A DNA stretch of 54,111 bases from Bacteroidota bacterium (GTDB lineage Bacteria; Bacteroidota; Ignavibacteria; UBA10030; UBA6906), in assembly GCA_019637975.1 (NCBI GenBank), contig JAHBUR010000026.1, positions 1 to 54,111 of the forward strand, written 5' to 3'. The position numbers were made by a program, and so were the translations under genes. The notes under the pieces were generated by a model. The model was not told the DNA's origin and searched no databases. It was given only the letters and a program-made list of their open reading frames with translations. Every line of letters starts with the position of its first letter. The first letter of the stretch is position 1. Shown in pieces: positions 46,383 through 54,111 of the stretch.

Positions 46383-47327
46383 CTACAGCCAACTCGAAAT
46401 GGCGGAGAACTCTGTTTTTGCGTCGAGACTTCCGACCAGGTCGCCGACATCGGACAGATTGTGCGATTCACAGAATACCCGGATGCCTTCGGCTATCTTG
46501 ATCCCGGCTCCCGGATCGATATAGTTGGCCGTTCCCACCTGTACTGCCGAGGCACCCACCATCAGGAATTCAATTGCATCATCGGCATTCATGATGCCGC
46601 CGATTCCTATCACCGGGATCTTCACTGCCTTCGATGCTTCATATACCTTGGCAAGCGCAACCGGCTTGATAGCCGGACCCGAAAGTCCGCCGGTGACGGT
46701 CGAGAGCTTTGGTTTCCGTGTATGGATGTTCACCGCCATGCCGATAAGCGTATTGATAACGGAGAGTGCATCCGCCCCTGCTGACTCTGCTGCACGGGCA
46801 AATTCGGAAATGTGCGTGACATTCGGAGTAAGTTTGATGGACAGGAATTTTCTTGTTCTGGAACGGAGACGTCGGGTGATCTCCTCGATCATCATCGGAT
46901 TTGTTCCAAAACTCAGTCCGCCTTCCTTTACATTCGGGCATGAGACGTTGATTTCATATCCATCTATACCCTCCTCCGCTTCCAGCGCATCAAGCACATT
47001 GCAGTATTCATCAATTGAACTTGCCGCGATGTTGGCGATAATCGCTGTGTCCAACGTCCTGAGAAACGGCAGCTTCTCTGCGATAAATCTATGGACGCCG
47101 ATATTCGCCAGGCCGATGGAGTTCAGCATGCCGCTTGCGGTTTCCACGATGCGCGGCGGCGGGTTGCCGTCACGGGGCTTCATGGAAAGAGATTTCGTTA
47201 CGATTCCTCCCAGTTGTGCAACATCCACCAATTCAATTGTGTCGTCGCCATATCCATACGTACCCGAAGCAACCAACACTCTGTTCTTGAACCGGACTCC
47301 CGCAAGTGTAACGGATGTTGTGATCAT
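46383..47327 (-). CDS. pyrD: Dihydroorotate dehydrogenase B, catalytic subunit
   Basis: A 314-residue class 1B enzyme. The FMN-site loop NVSCPNVKEGGLSFG has the catalytic Cys typical of class 1 (class 2 uses Ser). It oxidises dihydroorotate to orotate in pyrimidine synthesis. The ATG at 47327 is one base after the pyrK stop and has GGAGG 13 bases upstream; ATG at 47351 is an alternative. The neighbouring PyrK subunit confirms the NAD-dependent class 1B. Confidence 0.93.
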   Translation of the reverse strand: MITTSVTLAGVRFKNRVLVASGTYGYGDDTIELVDVAQLGGIVTKSLSMKPRDGNPPPRIVETASGMLNSIGLANIGVHRFIAEKLPFLRTLDTAIIANIAASSIDEYCNVLDALEAEEGIDGYEINVSCPNVKEGGLSFGTNPMMIEEITRRLRSRTRKFLSIKLTPNVTHISEFARAAESAGADALSVINTLIGMAVNIHTRKPKLSTVTGGLSGPAIKPVALAKVYEASKAVKIPVIGIGGIMNADDAIEFLMVGASAVQVGTANYIDPGAGIKIAEGIRVFCESHNLSDVGDLVGSLDAKTEFSAISSWL

Positions 47328-47328
47328 G

Positions 47329-48099
47329 TCAGATTCGTATCCTCCGTACATCAAATGTCGGCCCGTCTTTGCACATTAGTGCATACTTCCTCTCCGTGCC
47401 GGTTAGTTCAACAGGGCATCCTTGACAGATGCCGAAACCGCATGCCATCGGGCCTTCCAACGACACTTCGCACGGAATGGTGTTCTCTATCGCAAACGCA
47501 GCAACAGCATGAAGCATTTTGGTCGGGCCGCAAGCGAAGATCTTTGGACGACCGGATCTATAGCTATCAGAGTACTTCTTGAGCAAATCAACGACCGTGC
47601 CGTGCAACCCTTCTGTTCCATCATCTGTCGCAACGTGGACGTTGATAAGGTGATTCTTCACCAGTTGTCGGTCCGTACGCGAACCGATGAATGTCAAAAC
47701 AGACTTCTGCCGCGCAACAAGGGTTGCGGTTGCAATCGGCAGAGGGGCAACGCCGAGTCCTCCCCCAACAAGCACAGCGGTATCGAAGTCATCTTCCGAA
47801 AGTGAAAACGGAACTCCCAATGGTCCCAATGCATCTATCAGATCTCCGCGTTGTTTCTTCCTGAGGACCGAGGAGCCTTTGCCAACAACATTGAAAATTA
47901 TCTCGACAAATTCCCCTTGCGTCCGGTACACGCTAAACGGACGACGCAACAGAGGTTCCAGTCCCTCTGCTACTCGGATGTTGATGAATTGGCCGGCCTT
48001 TGTTGCGGAGGCAAGAGGGGGAGAAACAAATGTAAGGACAAAGATATTTTCGGCAACTTGTTCAACTGTGTGTACGGAACACAAGGATTGCGTCATCAC
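47329..48099 (-). CDS. pyrK: Dihydroorotate dehydrogenase B, electron-transfer subunit
   Basis: A 256-residue FAD/[2Fe-2S] protein. The FAD motif is LLRRPFSVY, and the four cluster cysteines lie in ACGFGICQGC and the later MCKDGP. It passes electrons from PyrD to NAD. The start reads GTGATG: either GTG (48099) overlapping the preceding TGA by four bases, or the following ATG. Confidence 0.93.
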   Translation of the reverse strand: MMTQSLCSVHTVEQVAENIFVLTFVSPPLASATKAGQFINIRVAEGLEPLLRRPFSVYRTQGEFVEIIFNVVGKGSSVLRKKQRGDLIDALGPLGVPFSLSEDDFDTAVLVGGGLGVAPLPIATATLVARQKSVLTFIGSRTDRQLVKNHLINVHVATDDGTEGLHGTVVDLLKKYSDSYRSGRPKIFACGPTKMLHAVAAFAIENTIPCEVSLEGPMACGFGICQGCPVELTGTERKYALMCKDGPTFDVRRIRI

Positions 48100-50183
48100 T
48101 GCTCGGGAATGTCGTCAGATTTTGAGGGAGGCGGCGGTCTTTTGGCGCGAATGCCATCGATTACCGTGTCGGGCTGCACCGGGACTGTCAGCTTCTTCAT
48201 TGGACCATTATCGTCCGGTGTCTGAGGCTGTGTCGCGTCTTGCACCGGCGCCACCGACAAGGAATCATTCGTCGCTTTCTGCTCCTGGAGTTCTCTCTGG
48301 CGAAGCATGGCATACTCGGCAAGCTTGTGCTGAACCACGGAAGCATACTCTGAATTCGGAAATCTCCGTACAAGACGCTGGTAGTGAGCAACCGAACTGT
48401 CATTGTTCACCTTCACATTCTCATAAATCCAGCCGATGGTGTATTGGGCTTTTGCTGCAAAGGGTGAGACAGAATCTGTTGCAACAATACTCTCGAATGA
48501 GGAAAGAGCCGATACAAAATCGCCGTCGTGAACGAATGTTTCCGCACGCCTGTAACTTGCTTCCGTCGTGTCGGGGGCTTTCACCAGCGGGGGGAGGCCG
48601 AGATAGCGGCGTGACTCTGCTGCGAATTCAGACTCGGGCAAACGCTTGAGGATTTCCCGATGCAGGGAATCAACATACGACCGCGAATAGCCTGAATCAG
48701 CACGTTCGATTTGAGCGAGAGTGTATAGCGCGCGCGGGATGTATGGACTTTCGGGATACTCATGCATCAAAAGCGAATACCAATATTTCGCAGAATCCGC
48801 AAGCTCCATGCTTGTATAAAACACGCCTGCCAACTCCGAAATGTTGAACGCAAGTCTCGCGTGCACAGTATCCAGCGGCGGAGGCGGAATAACGGGGGCA
48901 GCTTGCGCTACGCTCTCGGGCTTTGCAAGTGCGACGCCGACCGTTGTATCCGTGACGGTTGTATCGTGTTCGGTCACCTCAATCGTTACTGTATCAGATT
49001 TCGTCGTATCGGGATTGAGAATAAACTGCTTGATGCTGTCGTTGAGGGCTATTGCTTTCTTGAGCGTGAAATATCTGTTCAGATAGTCGCTGCGCTTTGC
49101 CAACAACGGTGTTACCTCGGCTTGAGGTACCTCTCCCCGGCCTTTGTCGTATGCTGCACGGGCTGAATCAAAATTGAAGAAGATATGCTCGTACATCAAT
49201 CCACGTTGATAATATGAATTGGCCGATGCCTCGGTTCGGGCGTACGCCGTGTCGACATAACGGTATTGTGCCTCAGCCGATGCGTAGTCCTTTTCGTCGC
49301 GATAGACGTTGCCGATCTCCAAATCGATGTCGCCGAACATCTCGCGGTAATTTTGGTTCTCGATAAGGGATTCAAGCAGTTCAATACTCTGCCGGTGTTG
49401 CTCCAGTTTGGAGAGCATCCGGGCACGCCCGATGCGTGCCTGTGCAATCTTGAAGTGATCGTTGCTGGCCTGTTCCGACCGTCGGAATGCTTCCGCTGCA
49501 TCTGCATACTGTTCCAATTGCTCATGGTGTGCCGCCTCACGCCGGAATGCATCGGCCTGATCACCATCGCTTTCCGCCAATTCGCCGGCTGTCTTGAAAT
49601 AGGCAATCGCCGTTTGAAGGTTTTTGTTCTCGCTTTCAATATGAGCAAGCACCAAAGCAGCACCGGAAGCAATCCCCTCCTCCTTCTCGCTGCGCGCATG
49701 GTCGAACAACTCCCGGGCAACTGTCGCGGCAGCGGCCTTGTCGTTGCTCCGGTAATATGTGTTCGCGAGTAACAGCCTCGTTTCCAGAGCGAGGTCGCTT
49801 TCGGGGTATGCTTCGAGGAGTTCCTTGAATTTTCGCTCGGCAGACTGATGTTCGTTTTGGTAGTAATACGACTTGCCGATCATTAAGAGTGCGTCGTCCA
49901 CAAGCTTCGATTCGGGATGATACTGAAGCAGTTTCGAGCACTTCTCGATCACAGTCGTGAATTTGGCCTTCGTTTGCGGCTGGATGTCAAACGGAGCCAG
50001 GAATGGCCGCTCCGTTCGCGTCGTCTGGCGAACCGGAGCTTTGAGGATTTCCGTTTCGGCTTCGGTGAACAACTTGCTTGCATTGTAATACGTATTGAAA
50101 TAGGCGCCGATGAAATCGACAACACTGCATCCGGAAAAGAAACCGAAGGTGAGGATGAGAAAGGAAAGAAAAAAACGCTGCAC
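48096..50183 (-). CDS. TPR lipoprotein, PorW/SprE-like
   Basis: A 695-residue protein from the GTG at 50183, eight bases after GGAG. This start gives a short lipoprotein signal (QRFFLSFLILTFGFFSGC) with Cys as residue 19; the longer frame from 50210 would begin at the predicted transcript start. After the Cys comes an AYFNTYYNASKLFTEAETEIL segment and then about 12 TPR-like repeats, a low-complexity break (PVIPPPPLDTV) and a C-terminal tail. TPR lipoproteins of this form include PorW/SprE of the T9SS. Identity to SprE is inferred from layout only. Confidence 0.75.
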   Translation of the reverse strand: MQRFFLSFLILTFGFFSGCSVVDFIGAYFNTYYNASKLFTEAETEILKAPVRQTTRTERPFLAPFDIQPQTKAKFTTVIEKCSKLLQYHPESKLVDDALLMIGKSYYYQNEHQSAERKFKELLEAYPESDLALETRLLLANTYYRSNDKAAAATVARELFDHARSEKEEGIASGAALVLAHIESENKNLQTAIAYFKTAGELAESDGDQADAFRREAAHHEQLEQYADAAEAFRRSEQASNDHFKIAQARIGRARMLSKLEQHRQSIELLESLIENQNYREMFGDIDLEIGNVYRDEKDYASAEAQYRYVDTAYARTEASANSYYQRGLMYEHIFFNFDSARAAYDKGRGEVPQAEVTPLLAKRSDYLNRYFTLKKAIALNDSIKQFILNPDTTKSDTVTIEVTEHDTTVTDTTVGVALAKPESVAQAAPVIPPPPLDTVHARLAFNISELAGVFYTSMELADSAKYWYSLLMHEYPESPYIPRALYTLAQIERADSGYSRSYVDSLHREILKRLPESEFAAESRRYLGLPPLVKAPDTTEASYRRAETFVHDGDFVSALSSFESIVATDSVSPFAAKAQYTIGWIYENVKVNNDSSVAHYQRLVRRFPNSEYASVVQHKLAEYAMLRQRELQEQKATNDSLSVAPVQDATQPQTPDDNGPMKKLTVPVQPDTVIDGIRAKRPPPPSKSDDIPEQ

Positions 50184-50215
50184 GCCAAAAGCTCCGTAAA
50201 CAAACTTCACGAGTC

Positions 50216-50244
50216 AACTTAGTGATTATCTGCAGGAAAGTCAA
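50216..50244 (-). promoter_or_regulatory. Promoter of the TPR lipoprotein-pyrK-pyrD-folC operon
   Basis: TTGACT and TAAGTT are 17 bases apart on the minus strand. The predicted start is about 50209, which supports the GTG at 50183 rather than the earlier one as translation start. Confidence 0.5.
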
Positions 50245-50335
50245 ACAGAGGATTAAACCATTCGGGTGTGAAGTGGTTCTAAGAATCAGAACGCAGGACA
50301 ATAATCAACACAACAGTACAGAAGGAGAAACACCA

Positions 50336-50833
50336 ATGAAACGACTACTGCTATTCGGGACATTTCTCGTCATCTTCGCAGTCACATCAACAGTTGCACA
50401 ACCGGGCCGGGGACCCCGTGCAGGTGCAGGCATCGGTCAGCGGCACGACGCCGTACTGGCAAAACTCGATCTGACAGAAGCCCAGCAAACACAAATGGAA
50501 AAGCTTCGCATTGATATGATGAAGAAGCAAACAGAACTGCGTTCGAAAATTCAATCGCTGCGCCTCGATATCAAGTCGGCATTCCTGGCCGACAAAGTCG
50601 ACCGCAACACCATCGAGAAGAATATCAAAGCTATTACCGCTGCGCAAGACCAGCAGAAGATGAACATGCTCGACCATTGGTTTGCCGTGAACAATATACT
50701 GACTGCCGAACAGCAGAAAATCTGGAAACGGCATGCCGCAACCATGGGCCAGCATATGGGTGGCAGGGACGGTCAGAAACAGGCCCGCGGCTTCTTCCGC
50801 GAGCGCATGAGAGGAAATTGGGATAACGATTGA
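50336..50833 (+). CDS. Spy/CpxP-like periplasmic LTxxQ protein
   Basis: A 165-residue protein with a signal peptide (MKRLLLFGTFLVIFAVTSTVA), two LTxxQ motifs (LDLTEAQQTQM and LTAEQQKIW) and a helical middle, as in Spy/CpxP chaperones. AAGGAGAA lies before the ATG. It probably binds unfolded proteins or metal in the periplasm under envelope stress; the N- and C-termini are rich in Arg and Gly. It is read divergently from the TPR operon. Confidence 0.85.
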   Translation: MKRLLLFGTFLVIFAVTSTVAQPGRGPRAGAGIGQRHDAVLAKLDLTEAQQTQMEKLRIDMMKKQTELRSKIQSLRLDIKSAFLADKVDRNTIEKNIKAITAAQDQQKMNMLDHWFAVNNILTAEQQKIWKRHAATMGQHMGGRDGQKQARGFFRERMRGNWDND

Positions 50834-50857
50834 ACTTGCATAAGAGGAAGGTATTCA

Positions 50858-50890
50858 AACGAGCGGGATACAGCCCGCTCGTTCTGTTTG
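50858..50890 (+). terminator. Hairpin terminator after the Spy-like gene
   Basis: A perfect 10-bp stem AACGAGCGGG/CCCGCTCGTT with a six-base loop is followed by CTGTTTGT, which is only moderately T-rich. It lies 24 bases after the stop and could also serve the convergent SDR gene. Confidence 0.6.
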
Positions 50891-50903
50891 TACCTGAAGG
50901 ACT

Positions 50904-51611
50904 CTACTTCGGGTTTGTCGGACGTAAGTCAATCTCGCTGAACATACTTCGCGCCGGCGCAGTCACGGCAAACACAACCGCATCGGCAACGTCTTCAGCC
51001 TGCGGTATGTGAGCGCCTCGTTTCCCTGTTGACGAGAACGTTGTCTCTACAGAACCGGGGCAAATGGTCACGACGCGGATGTTGTATTCACGAACTTCCA
51101 GCATCAACGACGACGCCCAGCCGCGCAACGCCCACTTGGTTGTCGCATATCCTGTGCCGCCGACAAAACTATTCTTCCCTGCAAGCGAGGCGATGTTGAC
51201 AATTGCACCTGAATTCGCTTTCGTCATGTACGGAAGAACAAGCTTCGTCAGGACGAATACGCTTCTCATGTTCAAAGACCACATCGTATCGAAATCCTTC
51301 ACATCCAGCTCGGCGAAACGTTTCAAGACTCCCATTCCTGCATTATTGACAAGTATGTCGATTCGCCCGAATTCTTTTATTGTCGCCGCCACAAGATTGC
51401 CAACCTGAAGATCGTCCGTCATGTCGGTTGGAACAGCGAGTGCTGAAAGGCCCTGCGAGTGGAGTGACTCAGTTTCCCTCGCAAGAGCCGAAGCATTCCG
51501 GGCTGCGAGAACAACGGAAGCCCCTTCCACTGCAAGCGAACGAGCAATGGCCAGCCCGATTCCTTTGCTCGCCCCCGTCACAAGTGCAACGTGTTGGTCG
51601 AGGCGCTTCAT
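50904..51611 (-). CDS. SDR oxidoreductase, sepiapterin-reductase-like
   Basis: A 235-residue classical short-chain dehydrogenase: NAD(P) motif [13 protein letters not shown], catalytic Ser in [12 protein letters not shown] and YATTKW (Tyr-x-x-x-Lys). The C-terminus ([10 protein letters not shown]) and the middle ([13 protein letters not shown]) recall Chlorobium sepiapterin reductase. It overlaps folE by four bases (ATGA) and follows the PTPS gene, so a pterin reductase role is favoured; a general 3-oxoacyl-ACP-reductase-like SDR is the alternative. Confidence 0.8.
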   Translation of the reverse strand: MKRLDQHVALVTGASKGIGLAIARSLAVEGASVVLAARNASALARETESLHSQGLSALAVPTDMTDDLQVGNLVAATIKEFGRIDILVNNAGMGVLKRFAELDVKDFDTMWSLNMRSVFVLTKLVLPYMTKANSGAIVNIASLAGKNSFVGGTGYATTKWALRGWASSLMLEVREYNIRVVTICPGSVETTFSSTGKRGAHIPQAEDVADAVVFAVTAPARSMFSEIDLRPTNPK

Positions 51612-52177
51612 ATCCGACGGGTTTTTGTCAATTCAAGAAATTCCTGGCGCGTCTTCACATCGTCCCGGAATACACCAAGCATGGCACTCGTGGTCGCGAG
51701 AGAATTCTGCTTCTCGACGCCGCGCATCATCATGCACATGTGCTGGGCTTCAATGACAACACCGACTCCTTCGGGATGGAGATATTCGTAGAGCGTATCG
51801 GCTATTTGCCGTGTGAGACGTTCCTGAACCTGAAGCCGGCGGGCAAACACATCCACGACACGCGGAATCTTGCTTAGCCCGACGATTTTTCCGTTAGGGA
51901 TGTAAGCAACATGTGCCTTGCCGAAAAAGGGCAACATGTGGTGTTCACACATGCTGAAGAAGTCGATATCCTTCACAATCACCATCTCGCTGTATTCTTC
52001 TTCGAAGATTGCGCCATTCATCACCGCGGCAATGTCCTTGCGGTATCCGCTCGTGAGAAAATCGTACGCCTTCGCAACACGATGCGGCGTCTTCTGCAGA
52101 CCCTCACGGGACGGATCTTCACCGAATTCCTTGAGGAGAGACGATACCAGTTCTTCAACATTGGATTGTTTGTGCAC
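51608..52177 (-). CDS. folE: GTP cyclohydrolase I
   Basis: A 189-residue enzyme of type IA. The zinc ligands are Cys77 and His80 in [18 protein letters not shown] and Cys148 in [11 protein letters not shown]. It converts GTP to dihydroneopterin triphosphate, the entry to folate, biopterin and queuosine. It starts 11 bases after the PTPS gene and overlaps the SDR gene. Confidence 0.95.
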   Translation of the reverse strand: MHKQSNVEELVSSLLKEFGEDPSREGLQKTPHRVAKAYDFLTSGYRKDIAAVMNGAIFEEEYSEMVIVKDIDFFSMCEHHMLPFFGKAHVAYIPNGKIVGLSKIPRVVDVFARRLQVQERLTRQIADTLYEYLHPEGVGVVIEAQHMCMMMRGVEKQNSLATTSAMLGVFRDDVKTRQEFLELTKTRRI

Positions 52178-52188
52178 GGGGCCTCCTT

Positions 52189-52596
52189 CTATTCGCCGCG
52201 GTATTCCACAAAATTGTTCGGCGACTCATACAGTGTGATGGAATACAATCTTCCCCCGGTGATTTTTGTTTCGAGGATCTTCCAGAACTCAATTGCCATA
52301 TTTTCCGCAGTCGGAATTATCCCGTTCATAAATTCAACATCGCAGTTAAGATGCTTATGATCCACAACATCGATGATTTCGTTGTTGATAATGTCCGAGA
52401 GTTTCTTGAGGTCGATAACCATCCCGGTTTCGCGTGGCGGGTTCCCTGCAACTGTTACCTCGATCTCGTAGTTGTGCCCGTGCCCGTTTGGATTATTACA
52501 TTTGCCGTACACTTCCCAGTTCTTGTCATCAGACCAGTCAGGGTTGTACAGTCGGTGTGAAGCACTAAAATGTTCCCTGCGTGTAATGTAGACCAT
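52189..52596 (-). CDS. ptpS: 6-pyruvoyl-tetrahydropterin synthase-type protein (PTPS/QueD family)
   Basis: A 135-residue enzyme with zinc ligands His14, His39 and His41, nucleophile Cys33 and the Asp79-His80 pair. The cysteine motif is [11 protein letters not shown], that is Cys-x5-His-Gly-His. This spacing is that of the biopterin-forming PTPS-II class; QueD has Cys-x3-His-Gly-His. The rest ([30 protein letters not shown]) closely matches animal PTPS from memory. It would turn dihydroneopterin triphosphate into 6-pyruvoyl-tetrahydropterin. Databases may label it queD. Confidence 0.88.
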   Translation of the reverse strand: MVYITRREHFSASHRLYNPDWSDDKNWEVYGKCNNPNGHGHNYEIEVTVAGNPPRETGMVIDLKKLSDIINNEIIDVVDHKHLNCDVEFMNGIIPTAENMAIEFWKILETKITGGRLYSITLYESPNNFVEYRGE

Positions 52597-52628
52597 ACCG
52601 TTAGTCTCTTTCTCTGTTTGAATTTCCC

Positions 52629-53096
52629 CTATCTATCGGAAAGGGCGTGCAGTATTTCCTCCGTGTGCCCTTCCACTTTCACTTTCGGGAAGATATGAGA
52701 GATACTCCCTTTCTCGTCGATAACGAATGTTGTTCGCTCGATTCCCATGTACTTCTTCCCGTACATACTTTTTTCCTTCCATACTCCGTACTTCTTCACC
52801 AGTTCCTTCTTCTCATCGCTCACAAGCGGAAAGGTCAGATTGTACTTCGCGGCGAACTTTTCATGGGAAGAGGGGCTGTCGGCACTAACGCCGATAATAA
52901 CAGCGCCTTTCCGTTTCACTGCACCGAGATGTTCCTGAAACGAGCAAGCCTCTTTCGTGCAGCCACTGGTCATATCTTTCGGATAGAAGAACAGAACAAC
53001 CTTCTTTCCCCTAACGTCTGACAGCGACAACACCTTCCCGTCTCCCGCGGGTAGCGAAAACTCCGGTGCTTTCATGCCAACTTTCAACATTGCCAT
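52629..53096 (-). CDS. bcp: Thioredoxin-dependent thiol peroxidase (Bcp/PrxQ)
   Basis: A 155-residue peroxiredoxin with peroxidatic Cys46 and resolving Cys51 in PKDMTSGCTKEACSF, a PrxQ arrangement. It reduces hydroperoxides with thioredoxin. It starts 16 bases after the AhpE-type gene stop. Confidence 0.93.
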   Translation of the reverse strand: MAMLKVGMKAPEFSLPAGDGKVLSLSDVRGKKVVLFFYPKDMTSGCTKEACSFQEHLGAVKRKGAVIIGVSADSPSSHEKFAAKYNLTFPLVSDEKKELVKKYGVWKEKSMYGKKYMGIERTTFVIDEKGSISHIFPKVKVEGHTEEILHALSDR

Positions 53097-53112
53097 TGTT
53101 GTCGAATCTCCT

Positions 53113-53583
53113 TTAGAATGATGCTATTGCAGTGCGAACTTCGTCATAGTTTGGCTCCATGCCGGGATTGTCCGAAATCCATGCATACCGTGCAATTCCT
53201 TCGGCATCAAGTACAAATACCGAACGCTTTGCCGTCGCATAGCCGTGTATGCCGCTCAAACCCAGCATCAACCCCGTGTATTGCGAGCTGACATAGCGCG
53301 TGAAATCGCTGAGAAGCGGGAACGCGAGCTTATTCAGGTCGGCGAATGCTTTGTTGGCAAACGGCGAATCGACACTTATGCCTATCACTTGCGCTCCTAA
53401 CTCATTGAACGACGCAAGCGAATCACGAAACGAACACATTTCTTTCGTGCAGACTCCGGTGAATGCTGCAGGGTAGAAAACAAGAACGGTTTTCTTGCCC
53501 AGAAATTCTCCCAACGTTCTTTGTTTTCTATAGGCATCAACGAGGGAAAAATCGGGAGCTTGTTGACCGACTTCAAGAGGCAT
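53113..53583 (-). CDS. Peroxiredoxin (AhpE-like)
   Basis: A 156-residue peroxiredoxin with YPAAFTGVCTKEMCSFRD, in which Cys45 is peroxidatic; the Thr/Arg environment (FYPAAFTGVCT, RSVFVLD) fits AhpE-like proteins. A second cysteine (Cys50) five residues on is as in PrxQ, so the mechanism may be either one- or two-Cys. It is encoded beside Bcp. Confidence 0.88.
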   Translation of the reverse strand: MPLEVGQQAPDFSLVDAYRKQRTLGEFLGKKTVLVFYPAAFTGVCTKEMCSFRDSLASFNELGAQVIGISVDSPFANKAFADLNKLAFPLLSDFTRYVSSQYTGLMLGLSGIHGYATAKRSVFVLDAEGIARYAWISDNPGMEPNYDEVRTAIASF

Positions 53584-53609
53584 AGTGCATCCGGTACTGT
53601 GAATGATAT

Positions 53610-54111
53610 TTAGAGTTCCAGGCGAACACGGGCGCCGAATGTCGTATTCTTTTCCGCCAGCCCGGCGCCTGTATTCTCAACAGATTCTGATTGCAGCCAA
53701 CCATCAACCCACATTTGATTGACAATCTCGTACGTGGCAAAGACCTCGATTGTACGTGATTTTACGAGGATGCCGTCGAGGAAATATGCATCGAGCGGAT
53801 CGGCGTTGCGGTGGCCTTGAAACACATCACCGCCAACGTTGCGTACAAGCTTGCCGCTTCCGTCATACTCATTCTCCCCCCGACGTGTGAATGTAACACG
53901 CAACGAAAGCGTCAGGTTCCGCAACGGGTAATAGTCTGCACGCACGAACCATGAGTCGGCGTTCGGGCCGATACGGGGCCCGAGCAGAGAGTTCAAGCTT
54001 GTATAGGAGTTTTCCCGTGATCGATCGTGAGCGTACACGAAAGGCTTCACGCGGGTGTATTCCACCATCAGCGTCATGTCCGGCACGAACAATGGGTCGG
54101 TCAGCATGATT
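53610..54111 (-). CDS. Wzi-like capsule-assembly/outer-membrane protein, C-terminal part
   Basis: The frame is open through the right window edge, so only the last ~167 residues are seen. They form beta-strands of an outer-membrane barrel; FVPDMTLMVEYTRVKPFVY and GPNADSWFVRADYYP match the end of the Wzi family from memory. It ends with a C-terminal FGARVRLEL strand. Wzi is a lectin-like barrel for capsule attachment; a general porin is the alternative. It precedes the peroxiredoxins by 26 bases. Confidence 0.65.
   Translation of the reverse strand, partial: IMLTDPLFVPDMTLMVEYTRVKPFVYAHDRSRENSYTSLNSLLGPRIGPNADSWFVRADYYPLRNLTLSLRVTFTRRGENEYDGSGKLVRNVGGDVFQGHRNADPLDAYFLDGILVKSRTIEVFATYEIVNQMWVDGWLQSESVENTGAGLAEKNTTFGARVRLEL

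Overview
The window looks like a chromosomal segment of a bacterium from the Bacteroidota/Chlorobiota (FCB) side of the tree, most like Ignavibacteria or relatives of the Chlorobi. The evidence is a secreted metallopeptidase with a type IX secretion (T9SS) sorting tail, a PorW/SprE-like TPR lipoprotein, several small outer-membrane beta-barrels, a bacillithiol deacetylase (BshB1), a complete ccmABCDEF cluster, tRNA and tmRNA genes that do not encode CCA, and mid-range GC. No phage, insertion sequence or CRISPR array was seen. Several promoters match TTGACA-N17-TATATT closely, so the main sigma factor seems to read an ordinary sigma70-type promoter.

Layout. 1-3.8 kb (+): end of a biotin carboxylase, its biotinyl carrier, and purL. 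3.8-16.5 kb (-): lipid kinase, dapF, tmRNA, LOG protein, AlkZ-related winged-helix protein, YgfZ, tRNA-Lys, secG, ribE, ribD, dxs, xseB, xseA and a TPR protein. 16.6-17.8 kb (+): bshB1 and a DUF2231 membrane protein. 17.9-29.7 kb (-): one long run read as nitrilase, unknown periplasmic protein, bamD, thioesterase, FG-GAP propeller, T9SS metallopeptidase, ccmA, ccmB, ccmC, a 44-codon ccmD, ccmE and ccmF. 29.8-37.9 kb (-): CapA, LemA and TPM-domain proteins, then a very large PAS/GAF histidine kinase and a response regulator, both frame-disrupted. 38.2-40.2 kb (-): three beta-barrel proteins. 40.2-44.7 kb (-): rho, thiolase, 3-hydroxyacyl-CoA dehydrogenase and a frame-disrupted acyl-CoA dehydrogenase. 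45.0-50.2 kb (-): SprE-like TPR lipoprotein, pyrK, pyrD, folC. 50.3-50.8 kb (+): Spy-like periplasmic protein. 50.9-54.1 kb (-): Wzi-like porin end, two peroxiredoxins, and a PTPS-folE-SDR operon.

What stands out. (1) The CcmE here has no heme-binding histidine; it carries a CxxxY motif instead, as in the System I* cytochrome c pathway. (2) A pyruvoyl-tetrahydropterin synthase of the CX5HGH class is coupled to GTP cyclohydrolase I and a sepiapterin-reductase-like SDR, which suggests a biopterin-type pathway. (3) A sensor kinase of about 1,680 residues with six PAS and four GAF domains sits downstream of LemA/TPM. (4) Two tight clusters of single-base frameshifts, mostly in homopolymers (29.8-32.65 kb and 41.10-41.22 kb), look more like consensus errors than gene decay. 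All functional statements are read from sequence and family knowledge; no search was run.
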